Of a stretch of 64,000 nucleotides of DNA, positions 11,360 to 23,541 are shown in pieces. This DNA comes from Pseudisothecium myosuroides. Lineage: Eukaryota > Streptophyta > Bryopsida > Hypnales > Lembophyllaceae. Position numbers and translations under genes: made by a program. Where the stretch lies: NCBI GenBank assembly GCA_951799445.1, contig OX637296.1, forward strand, positions 22,010,001 to 22,074,000, given 5' to 3'. How positions within the stretch are numbered: the stretch's first letter is position 1; the number at the start of each line of letters is the position of its first letter. Below the pieces are notes generated by a model, which did not search any database, was not told the DNA's origin, and saw only the letters and a program-made list of their open reading frames with translations.

Positions 11360-12682
11360 ATGGAGAAGCGTTATGGCAACATATCTACTAGTGACATTAT
11401 CATCAATTTGATGATAGTGGAGAGTGGTAATACAAGGATGAAGCGCAAGAGGAATGATGAAGCTATTGAGGGTCGCTCAAACTTGTACTTTGATTGGCTG
11501 CCAATTGCAGCAACTACTTTAAGGTTCTCTTGGACCAACGGTGGTCCAATAAATGAAAGTCTCCTACGGAGTTCTTCATTGAGGTCAAGTACTACAAAGA
11601 TTCTTTTTTTAGGATGTATGCTCTCATTTTTAGGGTAATACCAACAGTAGAACATGCGCTGGAGATTCTTAAGGTTGCGTCCTAGATAGAATTCAAGGAG
11701 TACGTTCATTGATGAGGCGGTGTGCTATTTGTCCCTTGTGCCTTGGTCGGACTTAGAAGTAACTGAAATACGTCAATTCCACATATGTTTCATCTATTGG
11801 TTTGAATCAGTGTTTGCCATTGCATGAGAGCACTAAGGAAAATTACTATCACTTGTATGAAGTGGGTCAAGCTCAAATTTAGAATCTGCCTTGGATTCTA
11901 TGGCAAACTCAATTAGGAATGAAGACAAGTTGCCAACTAATTGTGCAATGTTTGAGAAAGCAGTGCTTGATATTGTAAATGGGTCTTGCTACACTTTTGC
12001 GAAAGACACATTTGCCCTTATCAATAAAATGGCAAAAGAGCGCCTTTTGAAAATTGTAGAAGTAGGCGGGGATTCCAATGCAAGAGAGGACTGGGATGCT
12101 CTGGAATCTAATTTTAGAATGCTTTGTTGGCTTGTTAAGATTTTGCTAAACGCTAGAGGGGCCAAAGAACTTGTAGAGTACATGCTGCTCGCTAGTGGTT
12201 TATCTAGCCGTCTGTCTTTCACCTTCAATGACCGGGAATATGAACTATTTGAGGACTTTGACTGATTGCTTAAGTGGATGCAAACAATGCTTATTATCTT
12301 TAAAGAAGTGCTTGCTGTCCATCTCTTATTCAACTCCTCCATGCGAGTTGCTCTTTTTTAAGAGTGGCAGTGGCTATTTGACACTCTTTTCTTGAACAAA
12401 GAGAGAGATGGAGTTCTTTGCATAAGACTTGCAAGAAGTGTAAGTTCTTTCATGATTCAGAACCTGCCACATGAATATCAAACAAAAAGATTTCAGGAAT
12501 GGTTGAGTAGAGTTGATGACGATGATTCTTGTGTGCCAAATGTCCTAGAAGTGGCCCATCCAATGTGGATAAAGGACTTGTTGAAAAGTCTTGTTGAACT
12601 CAAATCAGCTAGTGCTTCTATAAATGAAGCAAAAAACCAAGACTTGGCTAGTCAATCTCCTTTGCCTAGCGCTTTGCATTAA
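11360..12682 (+). pseudogene. BTB/POZ gene copy A, degenerate
   Basis: This is a decayed copy of the plant BTB/POZ gene that is intact at 22049. It starts MEKRYGN.STSD, like the other copies. The frame breaks repeatedly: after the first 39 codons, at an in-frame TAG (11683-11685) replacing the Gln codon of KVASQ, at an apparent 4-base loss near 11870, and at TGA (12263-12265) replacing the first Trp of the KWPLKW motif. Long pieces remain readable, for example 11891-12265 (NFRMLCWLVKILLNARGAKE) and 12392-12682 (NLPHEYQT...MWIKDLLKSL). The TAG and TGA recur at the same codons in copy C, so it was already a pseudogene before block duplication. Confidence 0.9.
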
Positions 12683-14606
12683 TTTCATTTGTGAGATTCT
12701 TATGTGAATACAGATCTTAGAGTTCTACTACCAAAACAAAGTGTATTTAGTTTGGTTTTCAATTCATTTAACAATTTTGCTTGCTTTCTAAAACTGAGAC
12801 TTGCATAAGAGAGAGAGAAAAAAAAATCCAACCAATTAATAAATGGCATAAATGAAGTGGTTATTCAAGTAAAGTCTCTATAGATGTCCTCAACTATCGA
12901 CATTCCTCCAAAATACAATGAATTTTTACAGTTATGGAAACGCTATGATCCAAGCTTTCTCTACATCTGGTGGCTTCTTCTACCTCACCACTTTCTTCTT
13001 TCCAAAGCTCAACTCTCCATGATGGATTCTACGGTTCTACCCCCAAACACAAGATCAGAGTCTAAGCTAGAAGTCAGCCAAATAACATTTTTTTTTTAAT
13101 CGTATAATTCCTTCAAAAATAATGTTTTTTCAATCAAATAACTTATGTTCTCTTTCCTAATCATTCAACTACCAAAGTCCAAAATTTCAACAAAAAAGAC
13201 ATATTTTTGGTGGAGATATTTAGGGTTATTTGAGGAATGTTGCTTTCTGAGGACATCTATATATTTACTCTAAAAGAAAAGAATAAGTGACTCTAAAGCT
13301 ACATACCTTTGCTAGAAAGGAGGCTTTATAGTAACTTTTATATATAAAGTGGGTCAAGGGAGAGGGTTGAAAGCCGTACATAGTAGAATTGAGTTTTGAG
13401 CAGGAAGGTTGGAATTGAGTTTTGATCACAAAGATAAGATGGGAGTATTTGTTGTGGTAGTATAGGTAGAGTATGTTTCAACACTAGTTGTAAGGGAGGG
13501 GATGGGACAATTTTCATAACATTTCAAAGTAATAAAAGTGAGATTTCTTTTGGATTCACATAGAGAAATATAATTATTTTTTAAACACAAAAAAAACTAA
13601 TTGTTGAAGAACACTTATAACTAGTGTTGAACACTTAATATTCAAATATTTGTTTGACATATTACGTAATTGCATGAGGGTAGTATATCTTTTATAATTT
13701 ATATGTTCATTGAATTTTCAATATTTGACCATTGCAAAATATTTTGCCTTTACCTTTTCAATACCTTATTGATTATTGTAAGATATTGTAAATGCAAATT
13801 GGATGGCCATTACTATTATCATTGAGATTGTAATAATACATAATTATTTTCATCATCAAATCTCTAAATGTAAAGGAAAAAATGTAAGTATTTTTTTTAT
13901 CACTATTGTGATATTTATGTTTTCAATAAAAATTTACAAGTTTGTTATAATTTCTCTTTCTTTTGAAGTGTAATCTTCAAAATTTGAAATTTATTTCCAA
14001 ACAATGATTTAGAAAATCTTAACTTGCAAGGATATCCTACATGAATTTAATAATTTGAATATTTTTCCAAGTGTGATGGCCAAATCAAACTAGAAAATAT
14101 TCCTTAAAAAATTGCATTCAATATATACCATATTGGTATATAAGGTAGGAACACCTAAATGTGCTAGGTGCTTAGAAGTTCCACTTAGACAAATGTTCAC
14201 ATTACGTATATATCCTTCATCAACATATACCAATTGTTGAAGAAACGATTTTATAACATTTATCCAATAAATTTTGATCCCTCATAACTATCAATTTGTA
14301 TGCAATTTCCAAATGATGAATTTTTTAGTGCAATAGAATCTCTTTTCATTTGCCAATTAGAATATATTATTCTTGAATTAGTCTAATAATAATAAATATG
14401 GACATTAGAAATAGGGGTGCTTTTAGGTGTCGCTATATTACATGCCAAAATTTAGAAGTAGATGAAGAGTATAGCAAACAATGTCTAAATCACCCAAATT
14501 GCCTGACTTTTTCACCTGAGCATCCAATCAAACTTTTTTCCCTCCCAGCATAAACCTATCCATGCATTAGATTGTCTATATAGGGATTAATGTTCATTGA
14601 AAGTTA
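12683..14606. other. Non-coding sub-unit tail (three copies in window)
   Basis: No gene is visible. The stretch from about 12700 matches 37040-39830 (which carries a CACTA insertion) and also 62900-64000 at the end of the window. It is a marker for the A-type sub-unit tail. A frame at 12884-13099 ends in a T-run and is not kept in the other copies. Near 13370-13560 a purine-rich stretch with GGTAGAATTGAGTTTTGAGC-type repeats occurs in all three copies. Confidence 0.65.
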
Positions 14607-15221
14607 CATTAGAGGAATTTTCAGCCCTCCGGAGGGTTGCATTAGAGGAGATTTTGGCTTCTAAGAGCCCGCAAGTTCCCGGACTGTGGGAACTCTGCAG
14701 GACTGCTGAAACGCTGCCGCATGGCCAGTCCGACGTGGCCGAGCGACTGCCACGTCATTTTTTATTTTTTTATTTTTTTTGAAAAAAATTAAAAAAAAAT
14801 TTAGTATTCTTTTAACATTTTAAGAATTTTAAATTTTTTTTAAATTTTTTTAATAATTTTTTTTTCTGACATCGGGGGCTGGTTCCTAGCATTGGGAACA
14901 GCCCTGAAACGGTCTTCCAGACAGCCAGATCTCCTCTAATGCTCCGGAGTGACAAACCAAACTATTAAAAAGCTTGGTCTGTCACTCCAACTAACTACTT
15001 GCCGAAACAGTCAGTTTTCGCGATTTTTTTTTTTTTAATAAATTTTTTAAGAATAAATTTATTTATTTATACTTATAAAACTCGGTTCCCGCACCACTGC
15101 CACTGCAGTTTCAGGCGGGCGGAAATAGGGGAAAAACAAATTTTTCAGGAAAAAATAAAAATTCAAGGTACCCCGAAGGACTATGGAGTAGCCCTCCAGA
15201 GGCCTAAAATTTTCTCTAATG
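14607..15221. mobile_element. CATTAGAG-family element, 615 bp, with a nested element
   Basis: The outer ends are CATTAGAGGAATTTT and the inverted AAATTTTCTCTAATG. The sub-unit 4 counterpart at 39825 reads AAAGTTAAATGTAATATTG with no insert. Joining the two flanks here gives that same sequence, so there is little or no target duplication (0-1 bp). Inner subterminal sequences (CCCTCCGGAGGG, a GGAAATAGGGGAAAAAC motif, and TTGGTCTGTCACTCC with its partial inverse) are shared with the element at 49169. A second pair of CATTAGAG ends lies inside. The frames at 14597 and 14999 belong to the element. Confidence 0.78.
14640..14941. mobile_element. Nested CATTAGAG element, about 302 bp
   Basis: The ends CATTAGAGGAGAT and ATCTCCTCTAATG form an inverted pair inside the 14607 element. 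The interior holds a GC-rich part (14655-14755) followed by long T/A runs. It looks like a copy of the same family inserted into, or a subterminal duplication of, the outer element. Confidence 0.6.
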
Positions 15222-16747
15222 AATGTAATATTGAATTTGAAGATACAACCACATAAAGTTCTTTCCAAAGCTCACTATCCAACCATTGGAAGAAATTCAT
15301 TGTTGTCCAGCTTCACATCTTGTTGTTCTTGCCCTAGAACTCTAAAATAGCTATATCTAAAGTTGTCTAAATAAACATTTGACTTAATTTCTACTATTGA
15401 ATTGATATATCTTTGTTGGATGATATCTACTAATTTGTAAATTAGAGATGCCTAATTTACAAAATTTGGCACTCAATCCTTTGCATTGAACTCTTTGTAT
15501 GTGAATTTTAAACCTTTTTTGAGATTTTTTCTTTGATGTAAGTATTTATTTTAGTTTTGAAAATTCATTACACTAAATAGGGTATTTAGTGTTGGATTAC
15601 ATTTAGTGTAATTACCACTCTACTTGACCCTACACTAAATGTCAATTTTAGGACGATTAGTGTAGTGCTAAACTTCAATGCGCCGCCTTTGCCTTCTCTT
15701 TCCTTCTACCTTCCTTTAATAAGTTCTAACACTAAATGTAAACATTTTCAGATTTCAGATTTACCATAGAGTATATTTAATGTTAGAAATTACATTTAAT
15801 GTTACTTACTTTAGTAGGCTTAATGATATTTAGTGTCATGGTTCGCAAATAGTGTTGCCAACACTAAATACCCTATTTAGTGTAGTGATAACCTTCAATC
15901 TATTATCATATAATATCATGAAAGAAATCTAACCAAAAGTAGAATTTTTGTTTTTTGAAATTGAAAATTGATCACCTTGATTCAGATTACATAAGAATGT
16001 TATGGTGTATAAGTTGCATAAGATTGAGTTTTAAAATAGGGATTTGAATAGGGTTCATAGGTGTTTGTCTTCAATTTTTTTGTAATTCACTGTCAATCTT
16101 TCCTATGTGAGAAGTTAAATTAAGACATTTTTACTTTGTCATATTTACTTTAATATAAACTAGAATATGCCTTGTGCCGTTGTCACAATTTATTAAAATG
16201 TAAAAGTAAAAGTAAATTTTTTATTTTTTATTCCATAAAATTTCAATAACAATTTCTTTCTTAGTTTGTTTTGATTGTTTATTCCTTGGTTGCATTCATG
16301 GTACCATTAGAATGCTTCTTGCAGTGATGGGTGAACGGACTTTGTTTCGTGGCATTCCAATTCATAGCAAAAAAGATGTTGAATTTGGAAGTTTTTATAA
16401 ATCATTATGAATTAAAAAATTAGAGAACTACTTTTACTTTTATATTTTATATTATACTATGGCAACAACACAAGACATACTATTAGATGTTGGTCTACGA
16501 TATATTTTACTTTTTCATATTCAAATTGAATGTAAAAGTTACATCAAGATGTTTTTACTTTCAAGTAATTTAAAGTAAAACCATATCAAACATCTATAAA
16601 TAAAAAATGATCTACCTACCTTTCAAAATACTATTATCAATATCTATATTCTTGTTGGAAGGAAACATAGTTACCTCTTTGATAATCATTACTATCTCTT
16701 TCAATTGTGCCATTTTGTTGAACTTCCTGTTTAATATACATATCGAG
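15222..16747. other. Non-coding leader of sub-unit 2
   Basis: Matches 39832-41080 in block 2 except for the insertion at 15571. No gene is seen before the P copy. Directly upstream of 16748, the frame is open back to 16607 with a hydrophobic N-terminal extension. The extension is partly open in copy 4 but is closed in copies 1 and 3. Confidence 0.6.
15571..15882. mobile_element. MITE with palindromic ends (CACTAAATAGGGTATTTAGT), 312 bp
   Basis: Each terminus is itself a small hairpin (CACTAAATA / TATTTAGTG around GGG), and the two termini are inverted copies of each other. The flanks share TA (15569-15570 and 15883-15884). Block 2 reads CATTAGTAATAATC at the same point (near 40180), so the insertion is specific to sub-unit 2. 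The interior carries several more ACACTAAATGT motifs. The TA target suggests Tc1/mariner rather than CACTA, despite the CACTA start. Confidence 0.78.
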
Positions 16748-17236
16748 ATGGGTGGAGAAAGTGAAATGAGGAACAAATCTTTGTCATGTGTAGATGATTC
16801 TAAAGAGCTCATTTCTTCAAACCTCACTAGTAACATGCAAAAGACTACTAGATATACAATGGATGAACTTTATTCTTACCTTCCCAATTTCTTCTCAGAG
16901 GGTTTGAAAGATGATGATACACAATACGATTTATTTCCAAACTGTCCATTGTTTGAATATGATAAAATTGACAAACAGGTGAAGGTAGCGAAATTCTACC
17001 AATGGAATCTCATCAATGATCAAGATTTTCCATCCTTTTACAACCATGGTTTGGTTGCATTAAATCCAAGGTATGTTCCAAAAGAAAACACTCTTCGAAT
17101 CAATGTGAGTATGCAAAATGAAGAAAACAAGGAGTGTGACACTTTAACTCTACCTGATGAGATTATCATCCCTTCTGAGTTGCTGGGATTTCATAGTGAA
17201 AATTTAGCTTCAAACATTATGATGCTGAATCTGTAG
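16748..17236 (+). CDS. P-family copy 2, unknown protein, 162 aa, open frame
   Basis: Not recognised. The ATG at 16748 starts MGGESEMR and is shared in position with copy 4 (41083). The frame is open further upstream to 16607, which would add a hydrophobic N-terminus (LLSISIFLLEGN, IVTSLIIITISF), but the pseudogene copies do not support that extension. The protein is acidic with one module (TMDELYSYLPNFFSEGLKDDD, about residues 37-56), then KQVKVAKFYQW, LVALNPRYVPKENTLR and LPDEIIIPSELLGFH. No signal peptide, catalytic motif or zinc-binding pattern is visible from residue 1. Conservation of the frame in copies 2 and 4 argues for a real gene or exon. It could instead be one exon of a longer gene. 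Confidence 0.55.
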   Translation: MGGESEMRNKSLSCVDDSKELISSNLTSNMQKTTRYTMDELYSYLPNFFSEGLKDDDTQYDLFPNCPLFEYDKIDKQVKVAKFYQWNLINDQDFPSFYNHGLVALNPRYVPKENTLRINVSMQNEENKECDTLTLPDEIIIPSELLGFHSENLASNIMMLNL

Positions 17237-19690
17237 GAAGATTTTTTTTTGTGTGGGGTTCTAGATTGTCTTTATCCAGTTTCAAAATATTTGTGCTCGT
17301 GATACCAAATTGAACCAAATTTTGAGTGTATAAGCAGGTCAATTCCCAATTAAATAGGTGGATGGAGCCGAATGGGGATATGAAACCTGGTAGCTTTGAT
17401 AGTTACTAACTAGTTAACTTTAGCTTCATGTTGATTTGGAAGTAAAATTTGAAAGGATCTCATGCTTTATTCACCCATTCTTTGCAATATGAGAATGTTG
17501 GCCGGAATCGGCGGCATATTTTGTTTTGTTCCTAGAGTAGTCAAATTGGATTTTGTATCTTTTTTTACCAATTTATCAATGAGGCGGGCGTCCCTTGTCC
17601 ATTGTTGCAAAGGCAGGGACCCTTCCAATGAATAAAATTGTCTTATATGGCTTCTCAGTCAACTCCAATCCTTGAATTATCTAATAAGTCCCTCCCAAGC
17701 ATCTAGCAAAGCATAATGCCTTTCCTAGCACATGGAGGACCAATGTCACGTTATATAATGTCATGTTTTATTATGATTGGAGTGATGTTTATTGCAATTG
17801 TGTGTGATGTTGTGTGTGATGTAAGATTGTACTATATATGTAGAGTTTTGTCATACTCTCATTTGGAAGTTGTGTTGAAATTGAGTTGAAGTTGCAATCC
17901 CATCGGCTTGTATGTATTGGTGAATCTACCAAATCGGATTTAATTTATGCAATTGTGTCACCATAAAATCCTTCATTCAACTTGTTTAAGTACATCCTCC
18001 TAAAATTTTGGTGAAAATCTACATCCATTGCAAATTCAATATGACTAAACTTGGAAAAATAGATTTAATTTTCTAGCCCTTTCATCTTGAAAAAATGAGA
18101 AAGTAGAAAGTAGTGTTTGGTGGAAAAAAAACCTAAATTACTTATAGCTTTTACAAGAAATTGAGAACTACAAATTTCAATGGTGAGAATGTTTTAGTAA
18201 GCAACACATATCCTATAATTTTTTGTTCTATTTGGTAAATTTCAATATTGAGTTCAAAAAATGCCTTTATATATTATCTCTACTGTCATTGCCCGTAGAA
18301 TAAAGCTCCTCACAATTTTCATCTCATTATTCAAAATTGAATGGTTGAAATGTCTTTATGTAGGCATCAATCTAAACAATAAAATTTAAATTACTTAATC
18401 TTCTTTTAGAGTGAATTTTTAGTTGCTTGCTTTGACATTGAAATCAAAATCCCTCATAACTTATACAATATTTATTGGAATGATGTGAAACAAAGCTCTA
18501 GAATGATTAGCATCTTCCAAAGGATTTCAAATTCCATGATGAAGTTCACACAAAAATTCCAAATTGTGAAGTCAATAGGGCGTGCCCAAGTTCTCAAAAT
18601 TCCAAAGTAGTTTCTTCAGTCTTGTAGGGATTAACCTCTATATGATTCCATTGTCATATGGTCTAGCTTCTTTGCTAAGCTCAAGTTAGCTATTTAAATC
18701 ATTTTTGAGATTTAATTTGATATTTTGATGTATAAAATTATGTATTATCTTTCAATGTGAAATATCTGTTAGTTTTGTAATAATAGTATAATTGTTCCAA
18801 ATCTAAAACTATTAAGGAAAAATAAATTGGTAAATACAACAAAAACAATCCAATTGATTTGAAACTTCTTCAATAGGTAAATATAGCCATAAAAAATAAT
18901 GTCAAAATATTTCAACTTAATTTTTTTAACACAAAAAAAACCCTGGATGATGTCCTTCATTCAAATCACCATTATTAAGCTAAGTTTTAATCTTTACAAT
19001 ATTGATTGATAATTTTGATAAAATTTATGTTTGATTAAACATTTTTCTTAGAGAAGTTGATTTTTAAATAATTTTTGGTGGAAGAAAAAATAATTATTGA
19101 AATCTTATAAGTGTAATATGTAAATAAATTATATCAATTAGAATAATTTGGGATTTTTGCCAAAAATTAAGGTTAAAATGAATATTATAAATTAAACTTT
19201 GATATCAGTTTTGAAGAAGAAAATTAAAATGGATTCATGCAATATTGATTTGTTTAGATTTTAACTCCTGTAGCTTCAAATTGCAATAATTCATGCGGCT
19301 TCTAATTGCAATATTTTAATGAATTTTTTGATTTTTTTTCAAAGCTTCGAAATTGAGTAGGAAGACAACTTATTAGGCTTTATTTTCTCTATTTAATTAA
19401 AACCAAGAATGCATGTACTTTGAAAGATACAACAAGTTTGATTTAGGAGCATTCACTTTTTGGATGCAAGGACATTTAGGGGTTAAGTAATATACAGCTT
19501 CCAATTGCAAAAATTCATTAACTTCTAAATTTTTTCAAAGTTTTTAAATTAAATAGAAAGATAACTTATTAGGCTTTATTTTCTTTATGAAATCAAAACT
19601 ATATATGGATATTTTGAAAGTTACAAATAAATTTGACCTAGGCACATCTACTTTGAGATGTAGAGACATTTAGGGATTAAGCACATTATA
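17237..19690. other. Non-coding, collinear with 41545-43960
   Basis: AT-rich sequence lacking a credible gene. It repeats the landmarks after the other P copies: the GGTGGATGGAGCCGAATGGG site near 17356 and the AATGAATAAAATTG site near 17629. A minus-strand frame at 18769-18960 is not conserved in sub-unit 4. Confidence 0.6.
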
Positions 19691-19896
19691 CGGTAGAACC
19701 TCTTTTAGTGCATAGCCTCTTAGTGCATAGTATGCAGTAAGAGAGGTCGAACTTTGAAGCATTTATTGGTGTGCAATATTTGGAGGCCCCATAGTGAGAG
19801 GCCACAGTAGCCAGAGTTCAATATAGAAACTCTCAGCAACTTTATAAACCTCTCTTAGTCCATAGTCTTGGCACTATGCACTAAAAGAGGTTCTAC
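19691..19896. mobile_element. pogo/Emigrant-like (Tc1/mariner) MITE, 206 bp
   Basis: The inverted ends are GTAGAACCTCTTTTAGTGCA and TGCACTAAAAGAGGTTCTAC. The left terminus begins CGGTAGAACCTC, close to the CAGTARAACCTCT termini of Emigrant/pogo MITEs. The flanks show TATA on both sides (19687-19690 and 19897-19900). The counterparts in sub-unit 1 (7388) and sub-unit 4 (43955) read ACATTATAGTAGCA without an insert. No coding capacity. Confidence 0.82.
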
Positions 19897-19900
19897 TATA

Positions 19901-22048
19901 GTAACATTTCTTATAAAAAATTTAATAATAATATAATTTGTTATTATTTAAATTATTATTATATACTATAAAAATATATACAATATTATACATGATGTAC
20001 AACATATTTTACAATATTCCAACATCAATACCTTATAATGCAAATGGACAATGGACAACACAATATAGTAGTAAGTGAATTGAAGTCTAGAACTTCATAT
20101 AACCTATCATACCTTCTCTCCTATTCTACCTTGATTATATAAGATTATAGAACAATGCCTTCACTTTGGAACAAATGTGAGAACAAAATTGACAACATTG
20201 AAGCAACGGTTGATTCTTGTATGTTTTTATTTTGGGATCAAGTAATTACTTAGGAACATTGATTTTTTTTATTGAAATATGGTTTAGGAGAATAAACTTG
20301 GCTTAACAAATGTTGTACAATTATTCTTAGAATATTAGCATACTAATGATCATATTCATTGTTTGCAACACTAATTACAAATTTTAACACTAAATGTCAA
20401 CAACACAACTATACCAAAATGGTTATTCAATATGGTCTAAATTGATTATCACAAGGATGTACTATTCAATACGGATTGTAGTTGGAGCATTGTAGCATTT
20501 GTGGTGTGCAATTGACTGTGTTGTTGTTGGAGGTGAAAGCATGAAACACTTATACTAAATAGAATTTGTATCTTGTGCGTTCAACTCAAATATAAGCATA
20601 ACTTTTGAGATATTGGATCAATTATTTCAAAATTAATATGAGAAGTATATTCTATATGCCTAAGTGCAATCCATATTTTTTGAAACTTTTAAGAATCATT
20701 TGCTACTAAAACAGAGTCAATTTTCATAATTTGTTACATTTGGTAGTTTTTAAAGTTTTTAGTTCTTTTAAGAATTCAAACCAATGAATCTCACTTGGTT
20801 ATTTATAAAATACATTCCTACACCAGGATTGTAGCTATTTAGTAAAGGACATCTAAGAATAATTAATTCCTCAACTTCCACATGTAAGCAAAGAAGGCTC
20901 TCTTGCATGTGCATTTTTAGACATTAGAGCTTTTTTTCTACCATTTTTTTCAAGGAATCTCATCTCCATCAAGTTTTTTAGAACGCCTTATTTTGTTTTA
21001 TGTTTTTGAATGCTTTTATTGTATTTTAACAATTTAAATATCAAAATATTTGTTTTTGTTAAATTTTTTATTAATTTTTTTTGAAAAATAATTTTTTGGA
21101 AACTTCTTTTTAGGCTCAAATTTTTGGGTATACAACATTTATAGTGTTATGCTAATTTTCCATATTTTATTAAAAAAAAAAATTCCAAAACTCCAAAGTG
21201 TTGCCAAGTACTATATATCAAAATGCAACAAAATTAGCAGGTATTTTTTGCTTTTATCCTTAGATTAGGCCAATTCTAATTTTCATGCCGGCTAATTATC
21301 CACCCATACTAAATAACCATTTTGGTGTATTGTTACCAACACTAAATGTCAATCTAAAAATTATTTGTCAACTAAATGAGAATTAGAGTAAGTCAAGTAA
21401 TAAGTTAAGTAACACTAAATGTAACATAACACTAAATACTATTCTAAGTGTAGTAGAGGACCTCTTAAAATTTAATAAGGAAATTTAATTTTGACACTGG
21501 CCTTGTTAAATCTGACCCTCACCCTCAATTATGGTACTAAGGGCGATTTGACAAGTAAGAGCAATTTGAGGACCCCACCTTCTGATGAGTGTTTTGACAT
21601 GATGTTTAACTAGTGTTTTTTAAACTCTGCTTGCATTATTAGTGATTGTATTGTATGAAGAGGCCATTGCTTTTCTTATGAGACTGTACCAGAAGGAGAC
21701 CAGAATGACACAACCAATCGCTTCAATTCTTGAACTCTTGAATGTGCAGCACGCCAACATTGAGTTAACGTTGTGGCTAGTTACACCACATTAGGAGCAG
21801 CGCAAGCTCATAAACGATGAGCTCAACTTCATCAAAGTCATCCCATGGCTTAAGCATCTGCCAAATTGCTAGCTCTGTAAGTTTAGGCTCTGGGAAGACT
21901 GTTGTTTCAGTGTAGCTTGAGCGATATCCGATCCGAGTCCATATTTCGCAGTTCTAGCACTTCTCTCGTTTTGGTCGCTCCCCTGTTTGTCGCTACTGTG
22001 TGCGTGCTTAGATACATTATAGTTCAAGTGGAGGCCAGATTTGGGGCG
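19901..22048. other. Non-coding region upstream of BTB-B
   Basis: Matches 43990-51472 of block 2 once the insertions there are removed. No gene is seen. Multiple ACACTAAATGT motifs at 20380-20400 and 21330-21445, on both strands, suggest an old relative of the 15571 element, shared with block 2 (44460 and 48825). The stretch 21660-22048 just before BTB-B is less AT-rich and is conserved with 51030-51472, as expected for a promoter and leader. It is open as a 49-codon upstream extension of the BTB frame only in copy B. Confidence 0.6.
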
Positions 22049-23386
22049 ATGGAGAATTTTTTTGGCAACAGGAGTACCAGTGATGTTATCGTCTATTTGA
22101 TACCAATTTCCACGACAGTGGAGAGTGGGGACACCGGGAGGAAGCGAAAGAGGAATGCTGAATCTACGGAGGGTCTCTTGGCTACCTTGAACCTGCACTC
22201 TGAGCGCCTGCGCCATTGCAGCAAGTACTTCCAGGTTCTTTTGGACAAGCTGTGGTCCGACTCTAACAGAAAGTCCCCGATGGAGTTCTTCCTTGAGGTC
22301 CACACAGACGTGAGGTATTACGGAGATTGCTTCTCTCGGATGTATGCTCCCAATTTTACGGGAATTCCAAGTGTGGAACATGCCCTGGAACTTCTCAAAG
22401 TTGCCTCGCAGATTGAATGCGCGAAGGTAATGGATGAAAGCGTGGGCTACTTGTCACTTGTACAGTGGTCTCTTGTCGAAGAAAAGATGATACGTAAGTT
22501 CCCCTTCCCCCTTCATATCTCGTCCTGTGGTTTGAGTGAGTTGAATGAGCGGTTGCGTTTGCACGGGACCAAGGATGAGAGTTACCGGCGCTTGTATGAA
22601 GGGGGTCTGGACCATCTACGCTCGAGTTTAGAAAATGCCTTGGATTCTGCTGGCTACAGAGAACGTAAGTCAAGTTGTGCAATTTTTGCAACAGCATTTT
22701 ATGAGATTGTTCAGTCTGGGTCCTGTTACGATCTAGCAAAAGATGCATATGCACTTGTCACGAAAAGAGCACAAGCCCTGCTCTTAAAAACTGCCGAAGA
22801 AACCGAAAATTCCCATGATCTGGAATCAAACTTCCGACAGATCTGCTGGCTTTTCGAAATTTTGCTGAATGCAAAAGGTGCCAAAGAGCTTGTTAAGCAC
22901 ATAGTGCACAACAAAGCTTTTTGTTACTGTCTAGAGGATAAATGCAGCAGCTTTGGAATACTGTATTTTAGTGACTTTAAGTGGCCGTTGAAATGGACGA
23001 CCACTCTGCTTTCCATCTACGACGAGGTGCTTGCCGGCCATCTGTTATTGAAATCCTCAGATCGAGTTTCCTTGTTCAGCGACTGGGAATGGTTAATATC
23101 TGACGGCGAGTACCAAGACAGTTTACCTGAAGCTGCTCCATTAACTCTAGGTTCTTTCATGATGACCCTCCCACATGAACATCAAACGACCAAGCTCGAC
23201 GAATGGTTGAGTAAAGTGGATGGAGTTGAAACTTATATCCCGTGCAATGCCTTAGAAGTGCAATGCCACCGACTGTGGATCAAGGACTTGCAGAGAACCT
23301 TGGTTGCTCTGGATTCTGCTTGTGAGGATGTTGTGCCGAGGAACCCAGATGAGCCGGGTTCTTCTTCACCTGCCACCAACAGATGA
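22049..23386 (+). CDS. Plant BTB/POZ domain protein (At1g63850-like), intact copy B, 445 aa
   Basis: The only uninterrupted BTB gene in the window. The ATG at 22049 is chosen because all four copies share a start there (M-E/K-K/N...YGN/FGNRSTSD). The frame is open to 21902, but that extension is not conserved. The BTB fold covers about residues 10-150: SDVIVYLIP, a basic RKRKR patch at 31-35, SERLRHCSKYFQVLLDKLW at 51-69, and EHALELLKVASQIECAKVMD. A long helical C-terminal region follows, with FRQICWLFEILLNAKGAKE, KWPLKWTT and LPHEHQTTKL, then a Ser/Pro-rich tail. Family knowledge: plant BTB proteins of this type are thought to act as substrate adaptors for CUL3 ubiquitin ligases. That role is inferred here. 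The gene is a single exon, as seen. Confidence 0.88.
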   Translation: MENFFGNRSTSDVIVYLIPISTTVESGDTGRKRKRNAESTEGLLATLNLHSERLRHCSKYFQVLLDKLWSDSNRKSPMEFFLEVHTDVRYYGDCFSRMYAPNFTGIPSVEHALELLKVASQIECAKVMDESVGYLSLVQWSLVEEKMIRKFPFPLHISSCGLSELNERLRLHGTKDESYRRLYEGGLDHLRSSLENALDSAGYRERKSSCAIFATAFYEIVQSGSCYDLAKDAYALVTKRAQALLLKTAEETENSHDLESNFRQICWLFEILLNAKGAKELVKHIVHNKAFCYCLEDKCSSFGILYFSDFKWPLKWTTTLLSIYDEVLAGHLLLKSSDRVSLFSDWEWLISDGEYQDSLPEAAPLTLGSFMMTLPHEHQTTKLDEWLSKVDGVETYIPCNALEVQCHRLWIKDLQRTLVALDSACEDVVPRNPDEPGSSSPATNR

Positions 23387-23541
23387 ATTGAACGGATCAT
23401 TTGGATGTGGATTACGGAAGTGAATTGCAGTCAAGAACTACACAAGGGAAAGATAGAGAGTTGGAGCAAAGGTGACTCAGAGAAATACAGAAAAATAAGA
23501 CACATACGTCAGGAGTTAAGTTTTTTCGAGTATTTGGAGAT

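Noticed and set aside
15541..21445. ACACTAAATGT motifs as telomere-like repeats
   Set aside because: They are not in tandem and lack TTTAGGG units; they belong to MITE-related sequence.
21902..22048. Upstream 49-codon extension of BTB-B
   Set aside because: Copies A, C and D are not open or not similar here, while the ATG at 22049 is conserved in all four copies.
21869..22381. 170-aa open frame on the minus strand
   Set aside because: It lies antisense to the start of BTB-B and its features follow the BTB codons; the same shadow appears at 51443-51835 opposite BTB-D.
22395..22754. 119-aa minus-strand frame
   Set aside because: Shadow of the BTB-B coding sequence, mirrored at 51852-52178 in copy D; no domain of its own.
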